Source: Deltaproteobacteria bacterium
GTDB lineage: Bacteria > Desulfobacterota > Desulfobulbia > Desulfobulbales > Desulfurivibrionaceae
Reading direction: 5' to 3'
DNA: 33,311 nt
NCBI GenBank assembly: GCA_013349285.1
Contig: DUZU01000030.1
Span: forward strand, 1-33,311
Part shown: positions 1 to 8,731 of the stretch, piece by piece
Layout of the letters: each line of letters starts with the position of its first letter
Position numbering within the stretch: position 1 is the stretch's first letter
Program-made: the position numbers and the translations under genes
The notes under the pieces: generated by a model
What the model was told of the DNA's origin: nothing
Database searches by the model: none
The model's input: the letters and a program-made list of their open reading frames with translations, nothing else

Positions 1-2108
1 GCCAGATTATGGCGAATCGGCAAATTAAGCAAGGCGGAAACCATTGAGGTCGCCATGGTAATCCCCGCGGAAGGCCCATCTTTAGGAATTGCCCCCTCGG
101 GAACATGAATATGGATATCCAATTTCTGATAAAAGTCAGGCGCTAACCCAAGGCGCAAAGCACGGGTTCGAACATAACTCAAGGCAGCCTGAGCTGATTC
201 CTGCATGACGTCACCAAGCTTGCCGGTTACAAGCAGGTGCCCCTTCCCCGGCATCAGCGCGGTTTCGATCTGCAAAAGCTCTCCGCCGACCTCAGTCCAG
301 GCAAGCCCGGTGGCAAGGCCGACCTTATCGGTTTCTTCGGCCAGACCGAAACGACGTTTCGGTTGCCCAAGATACTTTGCAATAGAGGCCTCGGTTATCC
401 TGTATTTTTTTTCTACTTTCTTTTTGAGTCGGTCCCGGGCGACCTTGCGACAAATGGCGGCAATCTCCCGCTCAAGGTTCCGCACCCCAGCCTCCCGGGT
501 GTAACGGCGTACGATTTCCAACAAAGAAGCATCGTTAAAGGTAATCACCCCAGGGGCAAACCCGTTGATCTCAAGCTGTTTAGGCACCAGAAAACCCTGG
601 GCGATTTTCAGCTTATCCTCTTCCGTATAACCGTTAAGCCTGATTACCTCCATCCTGTCCTGAAGAGGAGCGGGAATAGCATGGAGGTTATTGGCGGTTG
701 TTATGAAAAACACATTGGAAAGATCAAAATCAAGATCAAGGTAGTGATCATTGAATGAATTATTTTGTTCAGGGTCCAGGACCTCAAGCAGGGCAGAGGA
801 TGGGTCCCCCCGAAAATCCATGCTCATCTTGTCGACTTCATCCAGACAGATAACCGGGTTGATCACCTTGGCCTTCTGCACCGACTGAATAATCTTACCC
901 GGCAAAGCGCCGATATAGGTGCGTCGATGACCGCGGATTTCAGCCTCATCCCGGACCCCGCCCAACGACAGTCGCACAAAGGTTCGCCCCATGGCCCTGG
1001 CCACGGATTTACAGAGCGAGGTCTTGCCGACCCCCGGGGGGCCAACCAGGCAAAGAATCGGCCCTTTAATTTTTTCGACCTGGGATTGGACGGCCAGGTA
1101 CTCAAGAATCCGCTCCTTGGGTTTCAACAGACCATAATGATCTTCTTCCAGAAAGGTTTCGGCTTCTTCAATATCAAGATTGCCTTCCGTTTTTTCATGC
1201 CAGGGCAGACTGAGAATACAGTCGATATAGTTACGGACCACGGTAGCCTCGGCGGACATGGCCGGCATCATCCTTAACTTCTTGATCTCCTGCTCCACCT
1301 TGTTCTTGGCTGCTTCCGGGAGATTTTTTTCATTGATACTCTTTTCAAGCTCATCGACTTCGGAAGAACCATCCCCGGAGGAGCCCATCTCACTCTGAAT
1401 CGCCCGGAGTTGCTCGGCAAGATAATAATCCTTTTGGGTCTTATCCATCTTCCGCTTAACCCGGGCCCGGATTCCTTCTTCAAGCTGGGCTATCTCGATT
1501 TCTTTATGCAGCAGTTCAAGCACATGCTCAAGACGCTCAACAAGGCTGAAGGTTTCGAGTATCTCCTGTTTCTCTTCAACAGGTAACGGTAAATGGGCGG
1601 CAAGAACGTCGATAAATTTCGCGTGATTTTCTATCCGAGCCAACGACTTGACGACCTCGGCCGGCACCTTTTTGTTATATTTGACATACTCCTTAAAGGT
1701 TGCCTTAATCTCCCGCACAAAAGCCTCTGATTCGGCACCAAGCGCAAGATCTTCAATTCCTTCCTCAACCTGCACGACAAAATAATCCGCGCTGGGAAGA
1801 TGCTTTATAATCCGCGCCCGGCGCTTGCCCTCGACCAAAGCCTTGATAGTCCCATCCGGCAGGCGGAGCAACTGCATGACAGATGCCACCGTACCGACCA
1901 CATGCACCCCATCCTCGGAAGGGTCATCCTCGCCGGCATCCTTCTGGGTAGACAGAAAAATCTCCGAACGCTTGGCCATCGCCTCCTCAAGGGCCTTGAT
2001 GGATTTATCACGGCCGATCACCAAGGGGGCGACCATATGCGGAAACACCACGATATCCCGCAAGGGCATCATCGGATAAATATGTTGTTCGTTATCAATC
2101 AGGGCCAT
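1..2108 (-). CDS. lon: ATP-dependent protease La (Lon), C-terminus cut by window edge
   Basis: Lon is a cytoplasmic AAA+ serine protease that degrades misfolded and regulatory proteins. The frame is open from an ATG at 2108 to the left edge, giving about 702 codons. It begins [22 protein letters not shown], typical of the LAN substrate-binding domain. The Walker A motif GPPGVGKT lies at 1023-1043 (minus), followed by Walker B CLDEVDK. The protease-site motif PKDGPSAG is visible near the edge; its catalytic serine (codon 69-71) is residue 680, matching Ser679 of E. coli Lon. The catalytic lysine lies beyond the window. It follows clpX by 37 bases on the same strand, so co-transcription with tig-clpP-clpX is likely. 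The Shine-Dalgarno sequence is weak (AAAGG about 12 bases upstream). Truncation is only by the window; no frameshift was seen at the points checked. Confidence 0.96.
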   Translation of the reverse strand, partial: MALIDNEQHIYPMMPLRDIVVFPHMVAPLVIGRDKSIKALEEAMAKRSEIFLSTQKDAGEDDPSEDGVHVVGTVASVMQLLRLPDGTIKALVEGKRRARIIKHLPSADYFVVQVEEGIEDLALGAESEAFVREIKATFKEYVKYNKKVPAEVVKSLARIENHAKFIDVLAAHLPLPVEEKQEILETFSLVERLEHVLELLHKEIEIAQLEEGIRARVKRKMDKTQKDYYLAEQLRAIQSEMGSSGDGSSEVDELEKSINEKNLPEAAKNKVEQEIKKLRMMPAMSAEATVVRNYIDCILSLPWHEKTEGNLDIEEAETFLEEDHYGLLKPKERILEYLAVQSQVEKIKGPILCLVGPPGVGKTSLCKSVARAMGRTFVRLSLGGVRDEAEIRGHRRTYIGALPGKIIQSVQKAKVINPVICLDEVDKMSMDFRGDPSSALLEVLDPEQNNSFNDHYLDLDFDLSNVFFITTANNLHAIPAPLQDRMEVIRLNGYTEEDKLKIAQGFLVPKQLEINGFAPGVITFNDASLLEIVRRYTREAGVRNLEREIAAICRKVARDRLKKKVEKKYRITEASIAKYLGQPKRRFGLAEETDKVGLATGLAWTEVGGELLQIETALMPGKGHLLVTGKLGDVMQESAQAALSYVRTRALRLGLAPDFYQKLDIHIHVPEGAIPKDGPSAGITMATSMVSALLNLPIRHNL

Positions 2109-2145
2109 AACGGTTAGACAACCTTTTCTGTTCGCTTAAAAGACA

Positions 2146-3411
2146 TCAAGCGCTTTTCTTTGATTTTTCTTCATTATCATATAAGACCACGGGATAATCG
2201 CCGCTCAAGATCACCTGCTCGCTGATCACGCATTCACGAACATTTTCCTTGGAGGGCAGCTCATACATGATATCAAGCATTGCATGCTCCAAAACGGTGC
2301 GCAGGCCGCGAGCCCCTGATTTGCGCTTGATTGCCTCACTGGCAATGGCAGTCAAGGCACCTTCGGTAAAGCGCAGGCGGATATCGTCAAATTCAAACAG
2401 ACGCTCATACTGTTTGATCAGGGCATTTTTCGGCTCCCGCAGGATCCGGACCAGATCTTCCTCGGTAAGCTCTTCCATGGTGGCTACTACGGGCAGGCGC
2501 CCGACCAACTCGGGAATAAGCCCGAACCGCAACAAATCTTCCGATTGAACCTTGGCCAGAACCTCTCCAACTTTCTTTTTCGTCTTGCCGACAACTTTAG
2601 CGCCAAAGCCCATGGACTTGGTGCCGGTGCGTTGCTTGATCACCCCGTCGAGACCGACAAAGGCGCCACCGCAGATAAAAAGAATGTTAGTGGTGTCGAT
2701 CTTGATATAATCCTGCTGGGGATGCTTGCGCCCGCCCTTGGGCGGTACGCTGGCAATGGTCCCTTCAATGATCTTCAATAAGGCCTGCTGAACCCCTTCG
2801 CCGGAAACATCCCGGGTGATGGAGGCGCTGTCCGACTTGCGGGCGATCTTATCCATCTCGTCGATGTAGATTATGCCACGGCTGGCGCGCTGCACATCAT
2901 TATCAGCGGCCTGCAGCAGATTAACCAGGATATTCTCGACATCTTCGCCGACATAACCGGCCTCGGTCAGCGTAGTGGCATCGGCCATGGCAAACGGCAC
3001 ATTAAGAACCTTGGCCAGGGTCTGGGCCAACAGGGTTTTTCCGCTGCCGGTGGGACCAATCAACAGGATATTGCTTTTCTGGAGCTCAACATCGCTATCC
3101 TTGGCATTGAGCTTGGCATCGATCCGCTTATAGTGATTATGCACCGCCACGGACAACACCCTTTTGGCCGTCTCCTGGCCGATGACATAATCATCAAGAT
3201 GGGCCTTGATATCCATCGGCTTGAGCATGGCGGCTTCACCAACCACGACCTGTTCATGCTGACGATCCTCGCTGACGATCTCGTTGCACAGATCAATACA
3301 TTCATTACAAATGTATACCGTTGGCCCGGCAATCAGTTTTCGAACCTCATCCTGACTCTTACCGCAAAAGGAACAAGTTACCTCGATTTCACCCTTTTCG
3401 TCTTTTGCCAT
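2146..3411 (-). CDS. clpX: ClpX, ATPase subunit of the ClpXP protease
   Basis: ClpX is the AAA+ unfoldase that feeds substrates to ClpP. The protein has 421 residues, the usual size. The N-terminal zinc-binding domain has Cys13, Cys16, Cys35 and Cys38, with an extra Cys42. Walker A GPTGSGKT is at 119-126 and Walker [10 protein letters not shown] at about 180-188. The pore loop GYVG is at 152-155 and the second pore loop contains GRKHPQQ. The ClpP-docking loop reads MGF where E. coli has IGF. The start is ATG with a GAGGAG Shine-Dalgarno 9 bases upstream that overlaps the end of clpP, 6 bases away, so translation is probably coupled. Order clpP-clpX-lon is the common proteobacterial arrangement. 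Confidence 0.98.
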   Translation of the reverse strand: MAKDEKGEIEVTCSFCGKSQDEVRKLIAGPTVYICNECIDLCNEIVSEDRQHEQVVVGEAAMLKPMDIKAHLDDYVIGQETAKRVLSVAVHNHYKRIDAKLNAKDSDVELQKSNILLIGPTGSGKTLLAQTLAKVLNVPFAMADATTLTEAGYVGEDVENILVNLLQAADNDVQRASRGIIYIDEMDKIARKSDSASITRDVSGEGVQQALLKIIEGTIASVPPKGGRKHPQQDYIKIDTTNILFICGGAFVGLDGVIKQRTGTKSMGFGAKVVGKTKKKVGEVLAKVQSEDLLRFGLIPELVGRLPVVATMEELTEEDLVRILREPKNALIKQYERLFEFDDIRLRFTEGALTAIASEAIKRKSGARGLRTVLEHAMLDIMYELPSKENVRECVISEQVILSGDYPVVLYDNEEKSKKSA

Positions 3412-3417
3412 AACTTG

Positions 3418-4017
3418 CTACTCCTCCTCAGGGGTCTTCCTTTCTAAAAGCACTTTATCGATGATTCCATACGCCATGGCCTCATCCGCCCCCATGAAAA
3501 AATCACGCTCCGTGTCTTTTTCAATTTTTTTAATTTTCTGACCGGTATGACCGGACAAAATTTTGTTTAAAGAGGCTCTCATCCGCAAGATCTCTTTGGC
3601 ATGAATCTCTATATCCGTGGCCTGTCCCTGAAATCCGCCCATGGGTTGATGCACCATAATTCTGGCATTGGGCAGGGCATAACGCTTGCCCTTGGCCCCG
3701 GCGGCCAGCAGAACGGCGCCCATGCTGGCTGCCTGACCCATACAGAGAGTGGCAATATCACACTTAACATACTGCATTGTATCATAAATTGCCAAACCTG
3801 CGGTAACAACCCCTCCCGGCGAATTGATGTAAAAGGTGATATCCTTGTCAGGGTCTTCCGCTTCCAAAAACAGGATCTGAGCGATGATGATGTTAGCCAT
3901 CTCATCATTGACCCCGGAGCCCAAAAATATAATTCGCTCTTTTAACAGCCGGGAATAAATATCATAGGCCCGCTCACCGCGCGGACTCTGCTCAACTACC
4001 ATGGGAACAAGATTCAT
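3418..4017 (-). CDS. clpP: ClpP, proteolytic subunit of ClpXP
   Basis: ClpP is the serine peptidase that forms the two stacked heptameric rings of ClpXP. I place the start at the ATG at 4017 ([16 protein letters not shown]), giving 199 residues. A longer reading frame begins at a TTG at 4032, but that codon falls on the GAGGAG Shine-Dalgarno, which sits 7 bases before the ATG. The catalytic triad is visible as Ser98 (MGQAASMGA), His123 (MVHQPMGG) and Asp172 (TERDFF). Their spacings of 25 and 49 residues equal those of E. coli ClpP. There is no sign of a long propeptide. Neighbours are tig 34 bases upstream and clpX 6 bases downstream. Confidence 0.98.
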   Translation of the reverse strand: MNLVPMVVEQSPRGERAYDIYSRLLKERIIFLGSGVNDEMANIIIAQILFLEAEDPDKDITFYINSPGGVVTAGLAIYDTMQYVKCDIATLCMGQAASMGAVLLAAGAKGKRYALPNARIMVHQPMGGFQGQATDIEIHAKEILRMRASLNKILSGHTGQKIKKIEKDTERDFFMGADEAMAYGIIDKVLLERKTPEEE

Positions 4018-4051
4018 ATAACTACTCCTCAAGGATCTGTCAGGGGTTGCT

Positions 4052-5356
4052 TTATTCCGTTACCGCTTCGGCGGCTACTTCCTTAATCTCGGCAGCATCA
4101 AGTAAAAAGCTCAATATCTTTTCATTAAGAAGTTCGGCCATAAAAGGGAGCAGATCATCACGGTTGGTAAAATATTTTTTCACCTCGCTGATGGGCATAT
4201 TGTACTGATCGGCAATCCGCTGGAATCCCTTATCAATATCATCGTTTTCCAGCTTCAGCTCTTCTTTTTCCGCGATTTTCTTTAAGATAAAATCACCCTT
4301 GACCCGCGACTCGGCCGCCGGCTTGTACTGCTCAATCAAAGAATCCTTATTCATCCCCGCTGCCTCAAGGCTCATGCCCTGGCGTTCAAGGTTGCTCTCA
4401 AGCTCTTTGACCATCGCGTCGATCTCATAGGCAACCAACCGCGGCGGGATCTCAAACTCATGGTTCTCGACCAGGACCTTCATCAGCTTATCGGTCAATG
4501 CGCCGCGTTGTGCATCTTTTTTAGCCTTTAATTTTTCTTTTTCAATATGGGCCTTCAAGGCGGCCAGGGAATCAAACTCCTTACCGACATCCTTGGCGAA
4601 CTCATCGTCAACCGCGGGCAGAACACGCTCTTTCACGTCTTTGACGTTGATCTTGAACTCTACCTTTTTGCCGGCCAGAACCGGGTTGGCAAAACCTTCG
4701 GGAAAATCGGTTTCCTGGGAGGCTTCCTCCCCTTTTTTCAGGCCGATGAGTTTTTCCTCAAAATCCTTGCCGTACTGACCGGAACCGACGTCGATGGAGT
4801 AATTCTCGCCGACCACCTGTTTCATGGGGTTGCCGTTGTGATAACCCTGAAAATCGACCACGGCCAGATCACCGTTCTCAATCCCGCGATCTTCCACGCT
4901 CTTAAGCGGCGCCATCTGTTTGCGCAGCGCATCTATTTCAACGGTGACCTCATCTTCCGTCACCTCAAGTTTCGGCTGCTCAATCTCCAGCCCCTTGTAC
5001 TCGCCAAGCTCAAACACAGGTTTGACATCGACTTCCGCCACATAGGTGAAGGAGCCGTTATCGTCAAATTTATGCTCCCTGATCTGGGGATGGACAACCG
5101 CATCAATCTTCGCCTGCTCAAGGGCGTCGAAATATGTCTCCTGAATCAATTTTTCAGATACATCCTGCTTAAGCTGCTGACCATAATTTTTCTCAAGAAT
5201 CTGCCGGGGAATTTTACCCTTACGAAAACCCTTCAACGAGGCCTCGGCATTGACCTTCTTATAGGCGGCATCCATTTCCTTGGCAACCTGCTCTTGGGGC
5301 AGGGTTATGGTCATTGCTTTAGTGAGTGAACTTACATCTTCAACATTGATTTGCAT
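4052..5356 (-). CDS. tig: Trigger factor, ribosome-associated chaperone and prolyl isomerase
   Basis: Trigger factor binds nascent chains at the ribosome exit tunnel. The 434-residue protein has the family layout. The N-terminal ribosome-binding domain carries the signature [17 protein letters not shown] at about residues 43-59. An FKBP-type isomerase domain follows (around [15 protein letters not shown] to [10 protein letters not shown], about 160-245). The C-terminal helical chaperone arms run to the end. The start ATG has GGATGG about 7 bases upstream. It is the first gene of the tig-clpP-clpX-lon set. I see no convincing sigma70 promoter in the 148 AT-rich bases between it and the upstream tRNA gene, so some transcription may come through from the tRNA promoter. 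Confidence 0.98.
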   Translation of the reverse strand: MQINVEDVSSLTKAMTITLPQEQVAKEMDAAYKKVNAEASLKGFRKGKIPRQILEKNYGQQLKQDVSEKLIQETYFDALEQAKIDAVVHPQIREHKFDDNGSFTYVAEVDVKPVFELGEYKGLEIEQPKLEVTEDEVTVEIDALRKQMAPLKSVEDRGIENGDLAVVDFQGYHNGNPMKQVVGENYSIDVGSGQYGKDFEEKLIGLKKGEEASQETDFPEGFANPVLAGKKVEFKINVKDVKERVLPAVDDEFAKDVGKEFDSLAALKAHIEKEKLKAKKDAQRGALTDKLMKVLVENHEFEIPPRLVAYEIDAMVKELESNLERQGMSLEAAGMNKDSLIEQYKPAAESRVKGDFILKKIAEKEELKLENDDIDKGFQRIADQYNMPISEVKKYFTNRDDLLPFMAELLNEKILSFLLDAAEIKEVAAEAVTE

Positions 5357-5470
5357 GAGCTACCATCCTTTTATAAAAAAAATTCAATATCAGGTCATAA
5401 AATGAAAACGTTTCTTCAAAGAAATTAACCTTCAGACGTTATATTTATTATTATGACATATATACAAATA

Positions 5471-5493
5471 CTCCGAAGGGGTTAGCTCCGGAG
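5471..5493 (-). terminator. Weak hairpin just downstream of tRNA-Leu
   Basis: CTCCG and CGGAG arms (5471-5475 and 5489-5493) enclose a 13-base loop about a dozen bases after the tRNA 3' end. On the minus strand it is followed by TATTTGTATATA, a poor U tract. It could be a weak terminator or a processing hairpin; a 5-bp stem is marginal. Confidence 0.28.
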
Positions 5494-5504
5494 CACTTAT
5501 CACC

Positions 5505-5588
5505 TGGTGCGAGAGGGGGGAGTCGAACCCCCACACCTAAGGCGCTGGCTCCTAAGGCCAGTGCGTCTACCAGTTCCGCCACTCTCGC
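5505..5588 (-). tRNA. tRNA-Leu (anticodon UAG)
   Basis: The 84-base gene folds as a class II tRNA with a long variable arm, as expected for leucine. The 7-bp acceptor stem GCGAGAG/CTCTCGC is perfect, and CCA is encoded at 5505-5507. The D-arm contains AACTGGTAGACGC. The anticodon stem CTGGC/GCCAG closes a loop CTTAGGA, with anticodon TAG, reading CUA and probably other CUN codons. The T-arm GGGGGTTCGACTCCCCC is canonical. It is the only RNA gene found in the window. Confidence 0.97.
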
Positions 5589-5600
5589 CGAGAACTCCAA

Positions 5601-5629
5601 AAAATAATCAACTTTACCCGCCCAGTCAA
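5601..5629 (-). promoter_or_regulatory. Sigma70-type promoter of tRNA-Leu
   Basis: On the minus strand TTGACT (5624-5629) and TATTTT (5601-5606) are separated by exactly 17 bases. The -10 ends 12 bases before the mature tRNA 5' end, so transcription would begin a few bases upstream of the tRNA. A GC-rich spacer segment (GGGCGGG) is present. Confidence 0.7.
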
Positions 5630-6067
5630 GGACGGCTTGTCCATTTAAAAAAAATACTCATTTTTTTTCGGAAATAACATTAACCTAATATCCTGAAAAA
5701 CTCTTTATCTTTTGGCAAAAGGGATACGATAAAAGCAAGTTGCCCTCAACCTTGACCACCCGCTACCTGCCGAGCTGGCAAAAAACCAAAAAAAATTTGC
5801 GCCTGACGATGCGGCAAAAGCCCGGGCGGCCTTATTCAAGATCACGAGAAACGGACCTTGGCTTGCCCCCCCTTAACAATCACCCCAAACCCGGATACTC
5901 AGGCAGCAACGGCCACAAACCCGTGAACCCCGAAATCAATTGACTTTTAAGCATATTATTGATAGCTAGTACGGCTGTCATATATAAGATAAAATGTCTT
6001 TTTCCGTTAGCAAAACTTATGGTCCAATAGCGGAAATAATACGCAAACCCCACGAGACGGCTACACC
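5630..6067. other. Long intergenic region with no confident gene
   Basis: This stretch separates the divergent tRNA-Leu/tig unit from the plus-strand MetE-like gene. It is AT-rich near 5640-5730. On the plus strand, 5733-5876 reads as a 47-codon open frame with host-like composition (…DDAAKARAALFKITRNG…), but it has no ATG, GTG or TTG start and a TAA directly before it. It may be a gene remnant or chance. An overlapping TTG-started frame at 5740-5943 looks unlike a protein. A candidate promoter for the next gene lies at 5959-5988. No riboswitch was recognised. Confidence 0.4.
5959..5988 (+). promoter_or_regulatory. Candidate promoter of the MetE-like gene
   Basis: TTGATA (5959-5964) is followed after 16 bases by TATATA (5981-5986), or after 18 by TATAAG (5983-5988). 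This predicts a leader of about 70 bases. The leader holds a possible weak 6-bp stem (CCGTTA with TAGCGG) but no known riboswitch consensus. The call rests on the two hexamers only. Confidence 0.38.
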
Positions 6068-7138
6068 ATGCCCACTTTTCAAGCAAACGGCCTTGCCACC
6101 CTGATCGGCAGCCTGCCGGTAAACAATCACCGGGATGCACTTTCTCTAATATTCAACCACACCCCCGACATCCCGCTGTGGCCGCAACTGCCCTGCAATC
6201 CACAGGAGGGCATGCTCAGCCAGTTTATCGAAGGTATGCCCGGCATCATCGAGGAAAACGAGCGAACCTATTTCAATATCCAAACACCATCCTTTGAGCA
6301 GGAGATGGTCGCTTATTTTGAAAAATACCTGGCCGCCTGCGAGGATCACAACCTGCTGGCCGACTCTCCTTTTGCCGTGAGCCGAGAGCGGGCCCAGGGC
6401 CTTTTTGCCCTCAAAGAAGCGCTCCTTGAGCAAAAAGGGCTGACCGCGGTCAAAGGACAGATCACCGGTCCCTTTACCTTGCTCACCGGACTCCACGACC
6501 AGGAAGGCCGGGCGGCCTATTACGACCCGACCATTCGAGAAATGGCGATCAAAGGCCTTGCCCTCAAAGCTGCCTGGCAGGTTAGGTTCCTGAAAGAAAG
6601 CGGCCTACCGGTCCTGATGTTTATTGACGAGCCCGCCCTGGCCGGCCTGGGTTCCTCCGCCTTTATCAGCATTTCCCTGGCGGATATCGGTCAGGATCTC
6701 AATGAAGTAATCGATGCGATCCATAACAACGGCGGCCTTGCCGGAGTGCATGTCTGCGCCAACACCGACTGGGACTTTTTGCTCTCCTCCAATATCGAAG
6801 TACTTAGCTTTGACGCCTATTCCTTCTTTGACAAACTGGCCGTCTACAAAGAAAAGCTTTACGCCTTTCTGGACAGGGGCGGCATTATCGCCTGGGGCGG
6901 AGTACCCACCTCGGAAAAAGAGCAGATCGACAAAGAATCCGCCGACTCACTGGTTGCACTGTGGGAAAAACAATACCAACAACTGGTTACCCCTCAATGG
7001 GATTTGGCCAAACTGCTCAGGCAAACCCTGATCACCCCGAGCTGCGGCACCGGCTCGTTGCCGCTGCCCTATGCCAATAAGGTGCTGGAGTTGACCCGGG
7101 ATGTTTCTCTGAAACTGCGCGGCAAGTATCTTTCATAA
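6068..7138 (+). CDS. Core MetE-like methionine synthase family protein (UROD/MetE fold)
   Basis: The 356-residue protein matches only the C-terminal catalytic half of cobalamin-independent methionine synthase MetE (about 750 residues). This fold binds zinc and activates homocysteine. Candidate zinc ligands are His228 and Cys230 (GVHVCANTDW) and Cys326 (TPSCGTGSLP), matching the His/Cys/Cys of MetE. FIDEPAL at 185-191 resembles the conserved DEPAL segment. The N-terminal MetE half that helps bind the folate substrate is absent. Such short proteins form the folate-independent methionine synthase families (MesA-D type), thought to take methyl groups from other donors such as methyl-corrinoid proteins. 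The donor here is unknown. The start is ATG with no strong Shine-Dalgarno. A role as another UROD-superfamily methyltransferase cannot be excluded. lysS follows 49 bases later. Confidence 0.8.
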   Translation: MPTFQANGLATLIGSLPVNNHRDALSLIFNHTPDIPLWPQLPCNPQEGMLSQFIEGMPGIIEENERTYFNIQTPSFEQEMVAYFEKYLAACEDHNLLADSPFAVSRERAQGLFALKEALLEQKGLTAVKGQITGPFTLLTGLHDQEGRAAYYDPTIREMAIKGLALKAAWQVRFLKESGLPVLMFIDEPALAGLGSSAFISISLADIGQDLNEVIDAIHNNGGLAGVHVCANTDWDFLLSSNIEVLSFDAYSFFDKLAVYKEKLYAFLDRGGIIAWGGVPTSEKEQIDKESADSLVALWEKQYQQLVTPQWDLAKLLRQTLITPSCGTGSLPLPYANKVLELTRDVSLKLRGKYLS

Positions 7139-7187
7139 CCAACAACTTTATTAAAAAATATTTTTTCAAAGCCAAACGAGTTAATCC

Positions 7188-8663
7188 ATGAGTGAATTAA
7201 ACCAGGTTTTAAAGCAACGACGCCAGAAAGCCCAAGAAATGGCGGAGATGGGCATCAATATCTACAGTAACGATTTCAGGCCCACCCATAAAATCAGTGA
7301 GATCCTGCCCAAAAACGATCACCCTGATCTACCGGTTGAAGCCGGGGTTAAGATTGTGGCCGGCCGGATCATGGCCTTGCGCAAGTTCGGCAAGGCCGCC
7401 TTTGTTCATGTGCAGGACGAGTCAGGAAAAATACAGATCTATGTTAAACGCGACGATATCGGCGTTGACGCCTATCAGGTTTTCAAAAAATTCGACATTG
7501 GCGACATTGCCGGCTTCAAAGGCCCCCTTTTCCGAACCAAAACCGGGGAACTCTCCATCCACGCCACCTCTATCCACCCGATCACCAAATCCCTGCGCCC
7601 GCTGCCAGAGAAATTCCACGGCCTGACCGATGTGGAAACCCGCTACCGGCAACGGTATGTCGATTTGATCATGAACCCCGAGGTGAGGGACACCTTTAGA
7701 AAACGCGTGGAGATCATCCGGCTTATTCGCGACTTCTTAACCAATCGCGGCTTCATGGAAGTAGAAACCCCCATGATGCAGGCCATTGCCGGCGGCGCCA
7801 CGGCCAAGCCCTTTAAAACCCATCACAATGCCCTGGGGATGGATCTCTACCTCCGCATCGCACCGGAGCTTTACCTCAAGCGATTGCTGGTCGGCGGTTT
7901 TGAGCGGGTTTTCGAGATCAACCGCAACTTCCGCAACGAAGGGCTGTCAACCCGCCACAACCCTGAATTCACCATGCTTGAGTTCTACCAGGCCTTTGCC
8001 ACCTACCATGAGCTCATGGATCTTACCGAAGAAATGGTCTCCTGGATTGCCGTGGAAGTTACCGGCGCCATGACTGTTCCCTATCAGGGCCAGGAAGTGG
8101 ACCTTGCCCCGCCCTGGAAGCGCTACACCATGGATCAGGCGCTGATCGAGGTCGGCAAGATCGATCCGGCTACCCTGAGTGATCCGGAAAAAACCAGGCA
8201 ATTTGCCAAGGAAAAAGGCATTGAGCTGGATGAGCTGGCCGGCCACGGCAAGGTTAAAACCGAACTCTTTGAACTGCTGGTTGAAGAAAAACTGATCAAC
8301 CCGACCTTTGTCACCCAGTACCCCACCGAGGTTTCCCCTCTGGCCCGAAGAAACGAGGAAAACCCGGAGGTAACCGACCGGTTCGAGCTGTTCATCACCG
8401 GCCGGGAAATGGCGAATGCCTTCAGCGAACTCAACGACCCCATCGACCAGAAGCAACGCCTTGAAAAACAGATCGCCGAAAGGGGGGACGACGATGAAAT
8501 CTTCCCGGAAATGGATGAGGATTTTGTCCGCGCCCTTGAATACGGCATGCCGCCGGCTGCGGGTGAGGGAATCGGGATCGACCGCCTGGTGATGCTGCTG
8601 ACCGACTCGCCTTCGATCCGGGACGTTATTTTATTCCCCCATCTGCGGGCCGAGAAAAAATAA
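7188..8663 (+). CDS. lysS: Lysyl-tRNA synthetase, class II
   Basis: LysS charges tRNA-Lys in the cytoplasm. The 491-residue protein has the standard layout. An N-terminal OB-fold anticodon-binding domain (about 55-150, VAGRIMALRKFGKAAFVHVQD) precedes a class II catalytic core. Motif 2 is visible as FRNEGLSTRHNPEFTMLE and motif 3 as GEGIGIDRLVMLLTDS near the C-terminus. The length is close to E. coli LysS (505). It lies 49 bases after the MetE-like gene and 68 bases before lolC/E on the same strand. That second gap contains a perfect 11-bp hairpin. Confidence 0.98.
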   Translation: MSELNQVLKQRRQKAQEMAEMGINIYSNDFRPTHKISEILPKNDHPDLPVEAGVKIVAGRIMALRKFGKAAFVHVQDESGKIQIYVKRDDIGVDAYQVFKKFDIGDIAGFKGPLFRTKTGELSIHATSIHPITKSLRPLPEKFHGLTDVETRYRQRYVDLIMNPEVRDTFRKRVEIIRLIRDFLTNRGFMEVETPMMQAIAGGATAKPFKTHHNALGMDLYLRIAPELYLKRLLVGGFERVFEINRNFRNEGLSTRHNPEFTMLEFYQAFATYHELMDLTEEMVSWIAVEVTGAMTVPYQGQEVDLAPPWKRYTMDQALIEVGKIDPATLSDPEKTRQFAKEKGIELDELAGHGKVKTELFELLVEEKLINPTFVTQYPTEVSPLARRNEENPEVTDRFELFITGREMANAFSELNDPIDQKQRLEKQIAERGDDDEIFPEMDEDFVRALEYGMPPAAGEGIGIDRLVMLLTDSPSIRDVILFPHLRAEKK

Positions 8664-8677
8664 CCTTTTACCATCAC

Positions 8678-8710
8678 GACCGGGATGCCTGGCCGCCTCG
8701 CATCCCGGTC
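8678..8710. repeat. Perfect inverted repeat between lysS and lolC/E
   Basis: GACCGGGATGC (8678-8688) and GCATCCCGGTC (8700-8710) are perfect complements around an 11-base loop. The stem is GC-rich, but no T run follows on either strand, so a Rho-independent terminator is unlikely. It probably forms an mRNA hairpin between the two cistrons, where it could affect stability or processing. It sits about 10 bases before the lolC/E Shine-Dalgarno. Confidence 0.6.
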
Positions 8711-8731
8711 CGACCAACAAAGAGGGATAAG

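Noticed and set aside
4547-5329. A 260-residue plus-strand frame
   Set aside because: It is antisense to trigger factor and explained by that gene.
5940-6067. A SAM or cobalamin riboswitch before the MetE-like gene
   Set aside because: The leader is about 70 bases with only a weak 6-bp stem and no riboswitch consensus.
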